64,000 bases of DNA from Skermanella pratensis (lineage in GTDB: Bacteria > Pseudomonadota > Alphaproteobacteria > Azospirillales > Azospirillaceae). The DNA is taken from positions 5,697,001 to 5,761,000 of the forward strand of contig NZ_CP030265.1 in assembly GCF_008843145.1 (NCBI RefSeq), written 5' to 3'. The position numbers were made by a program, and so were the translations under genes. The notes below the pieces were generated by a model. The model was not told the DNA's origin, made no database searches, and was given only the letters and a program-made list of their open reading frames with translations. Below, in pieces: positions 53,425 to 62,138 of this stretch. The stretch's first letter is position 1. Every line of letters begins with the position of its first letter.

Positions 53425-53670
53425 ATGCCGACATCGGAAAGCTATGCGGCCCGGTACCATGCCGGGCTGAACGGGGTCCGTGTGTCCGACGCCAGGGGCG
53501 ACCCGGTCGAAGATGCGGTCGCGACCATCATCGGCGATTCCCTGAGCGAATTGCTGGACGAGATGGACCGGCACGGGATGGAGCGGGAATCCTGCGTCTT
53601 CTGGATCGAACGCAAGCGCCCGGCGCAGTCAGATCCCCAAGACGTGCCACACGCGGCGGAGTCCGGGTGA
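53425..53670 (+). CDS. Small hypothetical protein
   Basis: An 81-residue acidic protein, starting MPTSESYAARYHAGLNGVRV with a GCGAGG element about 8 bp upstream. The middle, VEDAVATIIGDSLSELLDEM, is probably helical, and CVFWIERKRP looks like a beta strand. No family was recognised. It is followed 10 bp later by a small membrane protein gene, so both may be co-transcribed. Confidence 0.5.
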   Translation: MPTSESYAARYHAGLNGVRVSDARGDPVEDAVATIIGDSLSELLDEMDRHGMERESCVFWIERKRPAQSDPQDVPHAAESG

Positions 53671-53680
53671 GCGCCGCGCC

Positions 53681-53914
53681 ATGGGCAAGCTCGGCCGCCT
53701 ACTGGTGATCTGGGGCGTCCTTCTGCCATTGCTCGCCCTGCCCACCACCGGCGAATGGGGGCCGGGAACCGTCGTGATCTTCGGGATTTGGCTGAAGCAG
53801 CAAGCCTGGATATTCGGTTACCCGGTCCGCTTCGACGCGGTGCTGTGCGCCGGGCTGCTCCTGATCGGAGTCGGCTTGTCCATCGGCACCCTGGCGCGAC
53901 CGGGACCGCGCTGA
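53681..53914 (+). CDS. Small two-helix membrane protein
   Basis: A 77-residue protein with two hydrophobic segments: LLVIWGVLLPLLALP near the N-terminus and VLCAGLLLIGVGLSIGTLA near the C-terminus. The loop holds FGIWLKQQAWIFGY. No family was recognised. It starts 10 bp after the upstream small gene, without an obvious ribosome-binding site, which would fit coupling. A dispersed repeat lies 70 bp after its stop. Confidence 0.5.
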   Translation: MGKLGRLLVIWGVLLPLLALPTTGEWGPGTVVIFGIWLKQQAWIFGYPVRFDAVLCAGLLLIGVGLSIGTLARPGPR

Positions 53915-53984
53915 CGGACTTTCGGAAACGAAAACGCCGGCGACCCGGCGCAGGGATTAACGAAACTGCCGATGCACCAGCACC

Positions 53985-54080
53985 GTAGGTCGGCCTCGGC
54001 CGAAGGCCGACGCCGACAGCGTGCCCGGAGCGTTGATGCAGGGCGTCGGCGTTCGCCCTGACGGGCGAAGGCCGACCTAC
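53985..54080. repeat. Dispersed hairpin repeat, copy F (complete)
   Basis: The 96-bp unit has the same left hairpin, core (CCCGGAGCGTTGATGCAGG) and right hairpin as copies C and D, with only a few changes. It lies between a small membrane protein gene and the terminase-like gene, in the same orientation as C and D. Confidence 0.88.
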
Positions 54081-54215
54081 GCCGAGACTCGAAGAACATC
54101 CATCACCCGCTTTGGGCACGACCGCTCAATAAGCCCACAATCCTAGAAACCTTGACCAAAATCCTACAACATGGTAAGGAACCAATTCCTCATCCCTGGT
54201 TCCGAAGGCCCTGTC

Positions 54216-54944
54216 ATGCCCGCTCCAGTTCCCGCTTCCGCTTCCGCTCCGGCCCCCGCCGCCCCCTCCATCTACACCCCTCTCCCGCACCGCCAGGAAG
54301 CCTTCGCCCGGCACGTCGCCGCCGGCCGGGGCTATGCGGGGGCGGCGCGGCTGTCCGGCTATGCCTGGGCGGGTGCCCGCCAGACCGGCTCGCGCCTGAT
54401 GAAGCAGCCGGAGGTCGCCGCCCGGGTGGTCGAGCTGACCGAGGCCGACAAAGCCCGCCGCCATGCCGAGCTGGACGAGCTGGTCGCCGCCGCCAAGCGG
54501 GTGCTGATCGACGCCATGGAGAAGCAGAACCATTTCGCGGCGCTTCGCGCCATCGACCAGATCGCCCGCCTGCGCGGCCTCGCCGGCCCCACGGCGGAGG
54601 CCCGCGACACCGCGCTCGACGCCGATCCCGAACCGGACGATAACGCCTCCGCCTGCTCCTCCATCGCCGAACCCGAGGCCCAGTTCGAGCCGCAGATGCC
54701 GCCCGCCGGCCTCGCCCCGGTCGAGCCCGCGCCCGAGGACCCGGAAAAGGCCGATGCCAGGCAGGCCAAGGCGAACTACCGCCACACCAAGCGGAGCATC
54801 GAAATCCTCAGGAAGCGGCACCCCGACCTCTACGCCCGGGTCAGCCGGGGCTCGATGGAGGATGCCGGCCTCTATTTCGACGCGGGCCTCAACCTCCTGC
54901 CGCCCGACCGCTGGCCGGGCGCCGCGTCCCCGGCGCACCCGTGA
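54216..54944 (+). CDS. Phage terminase small-subunit-like protein (orphan)
   Basis: A 242-residue protein. After a Pro/Ala-rich start, residues about 25-75 (LPHRQEAFARHVAAGRGYAG, then AARLSGYAWAGARQTGSRLM) match the helix-turn-helix of terminase small subunits, which recognise packaging DNA. A helical region, then a low-complexity acidic stretch, and a C-terminal part with KRSIEILRKRHPDLYARVSR follow. GAAGG lies 7-8 bp upstream of the ATG at 54216; an in-frame ATG at 54171 has none. No large subunit or phage gene is near, so it is a remnant or a domesticated gene. Confidence 0.7.
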   Translation: MPAPVPASASAPAPAAPSIYTPLPHRQEAFARHVAAGRGYAGAARLSGYAWAGARQTGSRLMKQPEVAARVVELTEADKARRHAELDELVAAAKRVLIDAMEKQNHFAALRAIDQIARLRGLAGPTAEARDTALDADPEPDDNASACSSIAEPEAQFEPQMPPAGLAPVEPAPEDPEKADARQAKANYRHTKRSIEILRKRHPDLYARVSRGSMEDAGLYFDAGLNLLPPDRWPGAASPAHP

Positions 54945-55019
54945 TGACGGATGTTGACACATGCGGCCAGGCTCCGGGGGTGGGTCCCACGGCCTCCGGG
55001 CAACCCGCCCCCCGGCCCC

Positions 55020-58000
55020 TCAGCTCGCGATCAGCCCCCGAAGCTGCCGGTTCGCCACCGCCAGCATCGCCAAGTCCACCCGCGTCACCCCGCGCAGCTC
55101 CGTCAGCAGCTGCCGGATCCGCTCCACCGGCCCCTGGCGGCATGCCGCCCAGGCGTCGATGACCCCGGTGTGGTCCTGGCCGTCGTTCAGGATGCGGGCG
55201 GTCAGGTCGCTCTGGAGGCCGTAGAGATCGTCGATGATCGCGCTGACCGCCTGCTTCTGCCAGTGGTTCTCGGTCTTGACCCGGACCGCCTGGCAGCGCA
55301 GCCATTCCATGCCGAAACGGTGGCCCAGCTCGAAATAGACCAGCGCCACGGCGGGAACGTCGCGCCGGCACAGCCGGGCGATGCGGGTCACGTCCAGCCC
55401 CGACGCCAGGATGCCCAGGCTGGCGACCCGGCGGGCCAGGTCGGCCGGCACGTCCTGCTCCGTCCAGTGCGCGGCGCGCTCCTCCAGCAGCCTCATGTCC
55501 TCCTCGCACAGCACGGTGCCCAGGTCGGTTGCCAGCTGCTCGACGCCGGGGGTGTAGTTGGCCGCTTCGGCGCCCAGGTCGAGCGGCTGGGGGGCGTTGA
55601 TCAGGAACCACGGCACCGTGCGGTGAAGCAGCGCCTGGGTGGCGAGGATCATCTCGTACTGGCAGTCCGCCGGCACCCGGTTGTCCAGCGACTCGATGGC
55701 GGTCCAGACGGTCCGCAGGGCGAAGGCGTCGCGGCTGACGGTATAGGCCCGCGCGATGTCGCCCGGCCCCATGCCGGTCTTCTCCATCATCTCCGACAGG
55801 AAGGTCGGGCCGACCCGGTTGACCATGCTGTTGGTGGTGTATGTCGCAATGATCTCGCGGCGCAGCCGGTGCCGCTCGATCGCCTCGCGGAAGTCGCGGC
55901 GCAGCGCCTTGGGGAAGTACTTGACCAGGTCCTCCACCATGCGCGGATCGTCGGGCAGGTTGGAGCCCAGCAGGTCGGCGTACAGCGTGATCTTGGAATA
56001 GGCCAGCAGCACCGACAGCTCCGGCCGGGTCAGCGCCTGTCCGCGCGACGTCCTCGACGCGATCTCCTCGTCGTCGGGCAGGAACTCGATCGGCCGGTTC
56101 AGGTGGCCGCTCTTCTCCAGAAGCCGCATGAAGCGGACATGGCCTTCAAGCGACTCGGCCCCGCCCATTCCGGCGACGCTGATCGCCTGGGTCTGGAGGT
56201 AATTGTCGGCCAGCACCAGCTCGCCCACCTCGTCGGTCATGCTCGCCAGAAGCTGGTCGCGCTGCTTCATGGTCATGTCGCCGCGGGCGATCACGTCGCC
56301 GGTCAGCACCTTGATGTTGACCTCGTGGTCGGAGGTATCGACGCCGGCGGAATTGTCGATCGCGTCGGTGTTGATCCGTCCTCCCCCCTGGGCGTACTCG
56401 ATCCGGCCCCGCTGGGTCACGCCCAGGTTGGCACCCTCGCCGACGATCTTCGCGCGGACCTCCCGGCCGTCGATCCGGCTGGCGTCGTTGGCCTTGTCGC
56501 CGACTTCGGCGTGGGTCTCCTCGGTCGCCTTCACGAAGGTGCCGATGCCGCCGAACCACAGCAGATCGACTTGCCCCCGGAGCATCCCCTGGATCAGCTC
56601 GGCCGGGGTCACCTTGTCGCGGGTCAGGCCGAACCGGGCCTGGATCTCGGGCGACAGCTTCAGCGACTTGGCCTTGCGGTCGAAGATGGCGCCGCCCGGC
56701 GACAGCAGTTCCGCGTTGTAATCGGCCCAGGTCGAGCGCGGCAGGTCGAACAGCCGGCGCCGCTCCTCGAAGCTGGTCGCCTGATCGGGATCGGGGTCGC
56801 AGAAGATGTGCAGGTGGTTGAAGGCGCCCACCAGCCTGGTGTGGCGCGACAGCAGCATGCCGTTGCCGAACACGTCGCCCGACATGTCGCCGACGCCGAC
56901 GCAGGTGAAGTCCTGGGTCTGGCAGTCCACGCCGATCTCGCGGAAGTGGCGCTTGACCGATTCCCAGGCGCCGCGCGCGGTGATTCCCATCTTCTTGTGG
57001 TCGTACCCGCGCGACCCGCCCGACGCGAAGGCGTCGCCCAGCCAGAACCCATAGTCCAGCGACACGCCGTTGGCGATGTCGGAGAAGGTCGCCGTGCCCT
57101 TGTCCGCCGCCACCACCAGGTACGGGTCGTCGCCGTCGATCCGGACCACGCGGGGCGGCGGAACGACCGAGCCGTCGGCCGCGAAGTTGTCGGTGATGTC
57201 GAGAAGGCCCCGCATCAGCGTCTTGTAGCACTCGATCACCTCGGCCATCAGCACGTCGCGGCCGGCATCGGCCGGCGGCGGGCGCTTGACCACGAAGCCG
57301 CCCTTCGACCCCACGGGCACGATGACCGCGTTCTTGACCATCTGCGCCTTCATCAGGCCCAGGATCTCGGTCCGGAAATCCTCGCGCCGGTCGGACCAGC
57401 GGATGCCGCCGCGGGCGACCTTGCCGCCGCGCAGGTGGATCGCCTCGACCCGCGGGCTGTAGACCCAGACCTCCACCATGGGGCGGGGCAGGGGCAGCTC
57501 GTCCACGCCCCGGCTGTCCAGCTTCATGGACAGGTAGGGCTTGACCCCGCCGTCCTCGGCCTTCTGGAAATAGTTGGTCCGCAGGGTCGAGCGCACGAGG
57601 TTGAGGAACCGGCGCAGGATGCGGTCCTCGTCCAGGTTGGCGACGTCGTCCAGCGCGTGGTCGATCTCGACCAGCAACCCGTTGACCGCGACCTGGGCCT
57701 CGTCGGCGCCGCCCGGTGTCGCGCGCCTGTCCGGATCGTGCAGGGTCTGGAACAGCCGGACGATCAGCCGCGTGATGGCGGCGTGATCGGCCAGCGTGTC
57801 CTCCATGTAGTCCTGGCTGAACTGGAAGCGGATCTGGCGCAGATACTTGGCATAGGCCCGCAGCATGGTGATGTCGCGCCAGCCCAGCCCGGCGCGGATC
57901 ACCAGGCGGTTGAAGCCGTCGTCCTCCATCCGGCCTTCCCAGACCCGCAGGAACGCATCCTGGAACGCCTGCCGCACGCGGCCCAGGTCCACGGCGATGC

Positions 58001-59879
58001 CGGCCCTGCTGGTCATGGCGAAGTCGTGGATCCAGACCGGCTCGATCCGGCCGGGGATCGTCACCTCGAACGGCCCGCCCTCCGAGACGACCTTGACGCC
58101 CATGTGCTCCAGCATGGGCAGGATGTCGGACAGCGCCACCTGCCCGCCGTCATGGTAGAGCTTCAGGTAAAGCTCTGTCTCGCCGGCCTCGATCGGCCGG
58201 TAGAGGTTCAGGCCCAGGCGCCCGGTATGGAGCACCTCTTCGATCCGCTCGATGTCGTAGACGGCCAGTTCCGCCCCGAAACGATCCCGGAATCCCACGT
58301 CGAAGGCGGCGGAATAGCGCCGGTGCAGGCGCAGGCCCTCCTCCTCGCCGCGGGCATCGACCAGGGCGTCCTGGAGCCGGTCGGGCCAGGCGCGGCTCGC
58401 CTCGATCAGCCGTTCCTCGATCTCCCCGGCATCGTAATCGGGAATGCCGCCCGGCTTCGTTTCGATGACGAATTGGACCCGCGCCAGCACGCTCTCGGCC
58501 AGCTGGGTGAAGAAGGCGGAGCAGGAGCCGTCGAAGGCGCGCTCCAGGATCGCCTGGATGCGCCGGCGCAGGTCGGTGTCGTAGCGGTCGCGCGGGACAT
58601 AGACCAGGCAGGTCATGAAGCGCTCGAACGGGTCGCGGCGGATGAACAGGGCGGTGCGCTGGCGCTCCTGCAGGTGAAGCACGCCGATCGCGATCTCGTA
58701 CAGCTCGTTGTCGGTGATCTGGAACAGTTCGTCCCGGGGGAAATTCTCCAGGATATGGGTCAGCGCCTTGCCGTCGTGGCTGCGCGGGTCGAACCCGGCG
58801 CGGGTCAGCACGCGGGCCACCTTGTTGCGCAGGAACGGGATGTCTCGGGCGCTGGCGCTGTAGGCGGCCGACGTGAACAGGCCGACGAACAGGTGCTCGC
58901 CGACCACCTTCCCGTCGTCGCCGTAGGCCTTGATGAAGATGCTGTCCATCAGGGCCGGGCGGTGCACGGTGGCCCGGCGGTTCGACTTGGTCACCAGCAG
59001 CAGGCGCGGCTGGCGCAGGAACTGCTGGGCGTCGGGCGGCAGGGAGGCGAAGTTGCGCAGCCCGTCGAACACGCGGACGTCGTCGTCGCGCAGGATGCCA
59101 AGCCCCTCGCCGGGGACCGGGGTCAGCCGGGCCTCGTCGCCCTCGCCCTCGAACCGGTAGCGGCGGTAGCCCAGGAAGGTGAAGTTGTCGTCGTTCAGCC
59201 AGTGCAGGAAGTCGCGCGCCTCGGCCAGCTCGCCCTCGGGCAGCGCGTCGGGCGTCCGGTCGACGCCGTCGATGATCCGGCGCATGGGCTCGTGCATGGC
59301 CTTCCAGTCCTCGACCGCCGCGCGCACGTCGGCCAGCACCTTCTCGATCCCCCGGGCGATGCGCTCCAGGAACTGGGGATCGGTCTGCTCGTCCACCTCG
59401 ATATGCATGAAGGATTCGGGCACGGCCTCGGCAGGCGCCGCCTGCGGCTCGTACAGGTCGGTCAGGCGGCCCGACGCGTCGCGGCGCACCCGCACCACGG
59501 GGTGGATCACCAGATGGACTGTCAGGCCCTGGCGGTTCAGCTCCGCCGTGACCGAATCGACCAGGAACGGCATGTCGTCGTTGATGATCTCGACCACGGT
59601 ATGGCCGGACTGCCAGCCGTGTTCGTCGAGCTGCGGGTGATAGGCCCGGACCCGCGCGTTCCGCTCCGGCCGCTGGGAGGCGAACTGCCAGATCGACAGC
59701 GCTGCGCTGTAGAGCTGGTCGGGGCTCGACTCCAGCAGGTCGTCGGGAGGCACGTTGGCATAGAACTGCCGGACGAACCGTTCGGCCATGTCGGCCCGGT
59801 CGCGGTTCAGTCGGTCACGAACGCGGCTGACGATCTGCTCGGTCAGCTCGCCCTTGAGTTGTTCGGCCTTCAGGGCCAT
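55020..59879 (-). CDS. Large NAD-dependent glutamate dehydrogenase (about 180 kDa)
   Basis: A 1619-residue enzyme of the large NAD-GDH type, deaminating glutamate to 2-oxoglutarate. The N-terminus includes ACT-like regions (VVEIINDDMPFLVDSVTAEL). The catalytic core shows PVGSKGGFVVKRPP, VIECYKTLMRGLLDITDNF, RVVRIDGDDPYLVVAADKGT and VGVGDMSGDVFGNGMLLSRH (NAD-binding region). The C-terminal helical domain runs to the end. Length is normal for the class in Caulobacter and Pseudomonas. It is monocistronic here. With PutA it forms a route from proline to 2-oxoglutarate. Confidence 0.96.
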   Translation of the reverse strand: MALKAEQLKGELTEQIVSRVRDRLNRDRADMAERFVRQFYANVPPDDLLESSPDQLYSAALSIWQFASQRPERNARVRAYHPQLDEHGWQSGHTVVEIINDDMPFLVDSVTAELNRQGLTVHLVIHPVVRVRRDASGRLTDLYEPQAAPAEAVPESFMHIEVDEQTDPQFLERIARGIEKVLADVRAAVEDWKAMHEPMRRIIDGVDRTPDALPEGELAEARDFLHWLNDDNFTFLGYRRYRFEGEGDEARLTPVPGEGLGILRDDDVRVFDGLRNFASLPPDAQQFLRQPRLLLVTKSNRRATVHRPALMDSIFIKAYGDDGKVVGEHLFVGLFTSAAYSASARDIPFLRNKVARVLTRAGFDPRSHDGKALTHILENFPRDELFQITDNELYEIAIGVLHLQERQRTALFIRRDPFERFMTCLVYVPRDRYDTDLRRRIQAILERAFDGSCSAFFTQLAESVLARVQFVIETKPGGIPDYDAGEIEERLIEASRAWPDRLQDALVDARGEEEGLRLHRRYSAAFDVGFRDRFGAELAVYDIERIEEVLHTGRLGLNLYRPIEAGETELYLKLYHDGGQVALSDILPMLEHMGVKVVSEGGPFEVTIPGRIEPVWIHDFAMTSRAGIAVDLGRVRQAFQDAFLRVWEGRMEDDGFNRLVIRAGLGWRDITMLRAYAKYLRQIRFQFSQDYMEDTLADHAAITRLIVRLFQTLHDPDRRATPGGADEAQVAVNGLLVEIDHALDDVANLDEDRILRRFLNLVRSTLRTNYFQKAEDGGVKPYLSMKLDSRGVDELPLPRPMVEVWVYSPRVEAIHLRGGKVARGGIRWSDRREDFRTEILGLMKAQMVKNAVIVPVGSKGGFVVKRPPPADAGRDVLMAEVIECYKTLMRGLLDITDNFAADGSVVPPPRVVRIDGDDPYLVVAADKGTATFSDIANGVSLDYGFWLGDAFASGGSRGYDHKKMGITARGAWESVKRHFREIGVDCQTQDFTCVGVGDMSGDVFGNGMLLSRHTRLVGAFNHLHIFCDPDPDQATSFEERRRLFDLPRSTWADYNAELLSPGGAIFDRKAKSLKLSPEIQARFGLTRDKVTPAELIQGMLRGQVDLLWFGGIGTFVKATEETHAEVGDKANDASRIDGREVRAKIVGEGANLGVTQRGRIEYAQGGGRINTDAIDNSAGVDTSDHEVNIKVLTGDVIARGDMTMKQRDQLLASMTDEVGELVLADNYLQTQAISVAGMGGAESLEGHVRFMRLLEKSGHLNRPIEFLPDDEEIASRTSRGQALTRPELSVLLAYSKITLYADLLGSNLPDDPRMVEDLVKYFPKALRRDFREAIERHRLRREIIATYTTNSMVNRVGPTFLSEMMEKTGMGPGDIARAYTVSRDAFALRTVWTAIESLDNRVPADCQYEMILATQALLHRTVPWFLINAPQPLDLGAEAANYTPGVEQLATDLGTVLCEEDMRLLEERAAHWTEQDVPADLARRVASLGILASGLDVTRIARLCRRDVPAVALVYFELGHRFGMEWLRCQAVRVKTENHWQKQAVSAIIDDLYGLQSDLTARILNDGQDHTGVIDAWAACRQGPVERIRQLLTELRGVTRVDLAMLAVANRQLRGLIAS

Positions 59880-60014
59880 GCCTGCCTCCCGTATTGCGGT
59901 CCGCTTCGGCGGTTTTCACCGCTTCTGTTCGGACCCGAGTGTAGCAGGTGAACATGGGTCCGTGGGGGAAGGTTGCGTGACGGGCCTATGACCTTGACTA
60001 TAACCTTCCCGGGC

Positions 60015-60680
60015 CTACTCGATCGCCTGGCGCAGCGCCGCCGCCCCGGCCCAGGGTGCCAGCGGCAGGGCCGCGACCAGCAACCCTCCCAGCAGCAGCA
60101 GGTGCGGCCGGGCGGTGAAGCCGGACAGGGACGCGTCGATGGCGCCGGCCCCGAAGATCAGCACGGGGATGTAGAGCGGCAGGATCAGAAGCGACAGCAG
60201 CACGCCGCCGCGCCGGGCGCCCAGCGTCAGGGCGGCGCCGATGGCCCCGATCAGGCTCAGGGTCGGCGTGCCGATCAGCAGCGTCGCGACCAGCACGGGA
60301 AAGCCGGCCGGCTCCATGTTCAGCAGCAGCGCCAGCAGGGGTGCGGCCACGATCAGCGGCAGGCCGGTGACCAGCCAATGCGCCAGCACCTTGGCGAACA
60401 CGACAGCCTCCAGCGGCAGGCTGGACAGGGTCAGCAGCTCCAGGCTGCCGTCCTCGTAGTCGTTCTGGAACAGCCGCTCCAGCGACAGCAGGGAGGCCAG
60501 CAGCGCCGCCACCCAGATCACCCCCGCGGCGATGCGGGCCAGGATGTTCGGCTCCGGCCCGACGCCGAACGGGAACAGCACGACGCACAGCACGAAGAAC
60601 ATCACCGCGACGGTGGCGTCCGACCCCTGCCGGAGCGCCAGCCGCAGGTCGCGCGACACGAGATGGAGGAAGCGGTTCAT
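60015..60680 (-). CDS. ccmB: Heme exporter protein CcmB
   Basis: A 221-residue inner-membrane permease of the CcmAB ABC transporter, which releases holo-CcmE in cytochrome c maturation. About six hydrophobic helices are visible, with the typical N-terminus FLHLVSRDLRLALRQGSD and LERLFQNDYEDGSLELLTLS (about 77-96). The ATG at 60680 overlaps the stop of ccmA (ATGA) once the ccmA frameshift is read through. ccmC lies 26 kb away. Confidence 0.95.
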   Translation of the reverse strand: MNRFLHLVSRDLRLALRQGSDATVAVMFFVLCVVLFPFGVGPEPNILARIAAGVIWVAALLASLLSLERLFQNDYEDGSLELLTLSSLPLEAVVFAKVLAHWLVTGLPLIVAAPLLALLLNMEPAGFPVLVATLLIGTPTLSLIGAIGAALTLGARRGGVLLSLLILPLYIPVLIFGAGAIDASLSGFTARPHLLLLGGLLVAALPLAPWAGAAALRQAIE

Positions 60681-61329
60681 GGCTCGATCTCTTCCGCTTC
60701 CGCCGCCAGGGCGAAATCGTCCAGCTGCAGGGTCGAGGCGCCGGGCAGGGCGATCTCGGCATGGGTCGAGACCACGACGATGCCGCCGCCCGCGCGGTGG
60801 TCGGCTATCGCCGCTTCGAGCTGCCCGATGCCGGCCCGGTCGAGCGCCACCGACGGCTCGTCCAGCAGCCACAGCGGCGCGGGCGCCGCCAGGATGCGCG
60901 CGAGGTTCAGCCGCCGCTTCTGCCCGGCGGACAGGTATCGGCCGGAATGTCCGCGATGTGCGGCACGCCCAGCCGCTCCAGGGCGGCCAGCGCCGCGCCG
61001 GCCGGATCGGGAGCACCCCCCAGCGCGGCCCAGAAGGCCAGGTTCTCCCGCGCCGACAGCACCGGCTTCACGGCGTCGAGATGGCCGACATAGTGGATGC
61101 GCGCCCGGTGCAGGTCCGGATCGTCGGAAACCGGCACGCCGTCCCAGCTCATGCTTCCGGAGAAGGGCCGCAGCAGCCCCGCCATCAGGCGCAGCAGGCT
61201 GGACTTGCCGCTGCCGTTAGGCCCCAGCAGCACCAGCGCGCCGCCGGCCGGAACCGCGAACGAGAGATCCTGGAACACCAGCCGCTCGCCGCGCAGGCAG
61301 GTCAGGTCGGTACCGGCGAACAGGGGCAT
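60677..61329 (-). pseudogene. ccmA: Heme exporter ATP-binding protein CcmA, single frameshift
   Basis: The ATPase of the CcmAB exporter. From ATG 61329 it reads normally: Walker A LLGPNGSGKSSLLRLMAG and the VGHLDAVKPVLSARENLAFW element, up to HIADIPA near 60943. There the frame is lost and closes at 60907. In another frame the rest follows without a break: RYLSAGQKRRLNLARILA (signature), LWLLDEPSVALD (Walker B) and the terminal AEAEEIEP, whose stop at 60677 overlaps ccmB. One extra base in the GG at 60940-60941 restores a normal protein of about 217 residues. A sequence error is a strong possibility, since Ccm function needs it. Confidence 0.9.
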
Positions 61330-61451
61330 GGGGGCGGAACGGTCGGCATGAGGGTTGAAAACCGGACGGGTGCGGAGTGGTACAGCACCCCGCCACCGCT
61401 GCCAAGCGCATTCGGCGGCAAGCCACCGGACCGGATCGCTGGAGAAGGCCG

Positions 61452-61515
61452 GAACGCAAAGAGCCCCGCCTTGCGGCGGGGCTCCGAAGCTCGACGCCGT
61501 GCGAGGTTTGCGTTC
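61452..61515 (-). terminator. Terminator hairpin of the pemK-like gene, with outer stem
   Basis: GAGCCCCGCC (61461-61470) and GGCGGGGCTC (61475-61484) form a perfect 10-bp stem with a TTGC loop. Read on the minus strand, it is followed by TTTGCG, as in an intrinsic terminator for the gene at 61596-62024. An outer pair, GAACGCAAA (61452-61460) and TTTGCGTTC (61507-61515), can enclose it and could form a larger structure upstream of ccmA. Confidence 0.65.
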
Positions 61516-61595
61516 ACCCGTTGCACGGCCGCCCCTGGCGGGGTCTTAGACGCGGATGGCCGAAGCTCAGAGCCGCAAACAAGCAAGAAACTATG

Positions 61596-62024
61596 CTAAG
61601 TCATGTGTTTTGTCAATCCGCCCAGCCCAAGCGCGCTCAGGATGCAGATCCTGACCCGACGCAGATCCTCGGACGAAATCGGCTCGTACCGGTACTTGCG
61701 AACGCCGGTGACATCCTTTGCATACCGCGGAAAATCAAGTCTGTGGAACCCGACCGCACAGACCATGTCTCCCTTTACCCAGCGCATGCGATCCCCCCAC
61801 GGCTCCGGCAGAGGGGGGTCCAGATCGATCCGGCAATGATACGGCATTTTCGGAACCGGCTCGGCGGTGCTCAGCGCCACTACCGTGCAAAGTCCCGGGC
61901 GTACGCCGATCTTCGGGCTTACGACGACGACGGGCCGTCGCTTGACCATCTCAGGCTCTTTGAATCCCTGGTCGAAATCGCAGAACAGCACGGTTCCAAT
62001 CGGTGGATGCTCTTTGATGGCCAT
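61596..62024 (-). CDS. PemK/MazF-type toxin-like protein, no antitoxin seen
   Basis: A 142-residue protein with the PemK/MazF fold pattern: GTVLFCDFDQGFKEPEMVKR near the N-terminus, then RPVVVVSPKI, LCTVVALSTAEP and WVKGDMVCAVGFHRLDF. MazF-type proteins cut RNA. The ATG at 62024 was chosen; an earlier TTG is possible. The 114 bp upstream hold no antitoxin gene and the downstream side ends in a terminator, so it is a solitary toxin-like gene here. Activity cannot be judged. Confidence 0.85.
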   Translation of the reverse strand: MAIKEHPPIGTVLFCDFDQGFKEPEMVKRRPVVVVSPKIGVRPGLCTVVALSTAEPVPKMPYHCRIDLDPPLPEPWGDRMRWVKGDMVCAVGFHRLDFPRYAKDVTGVRKYRYEPISSEDLRRVRICILSALGLGGLTKHMT

Positions 62025-62138
62025 TTTTAACGTCTTGGATGGTGGCAATCTTGCGAGCTTGGCCTGAGGTCGATAAAATTTCCTTACAATTGCATGGGAA
62101 TTCAGGCGGATTATCGTTTCACTTCCTTAACTTCCCGG

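Noticed and set aside
54951-59951. Very long open frame on the plus strand, about 1666 codons, opposite the glutamate dehydrogenase gene
   Set aside because: It is an antisense shadow caused by high GC at third positions; the translation is rich in Asp, His, Gly and Arg with no family, while the minus strand codes an intact known enzyme.
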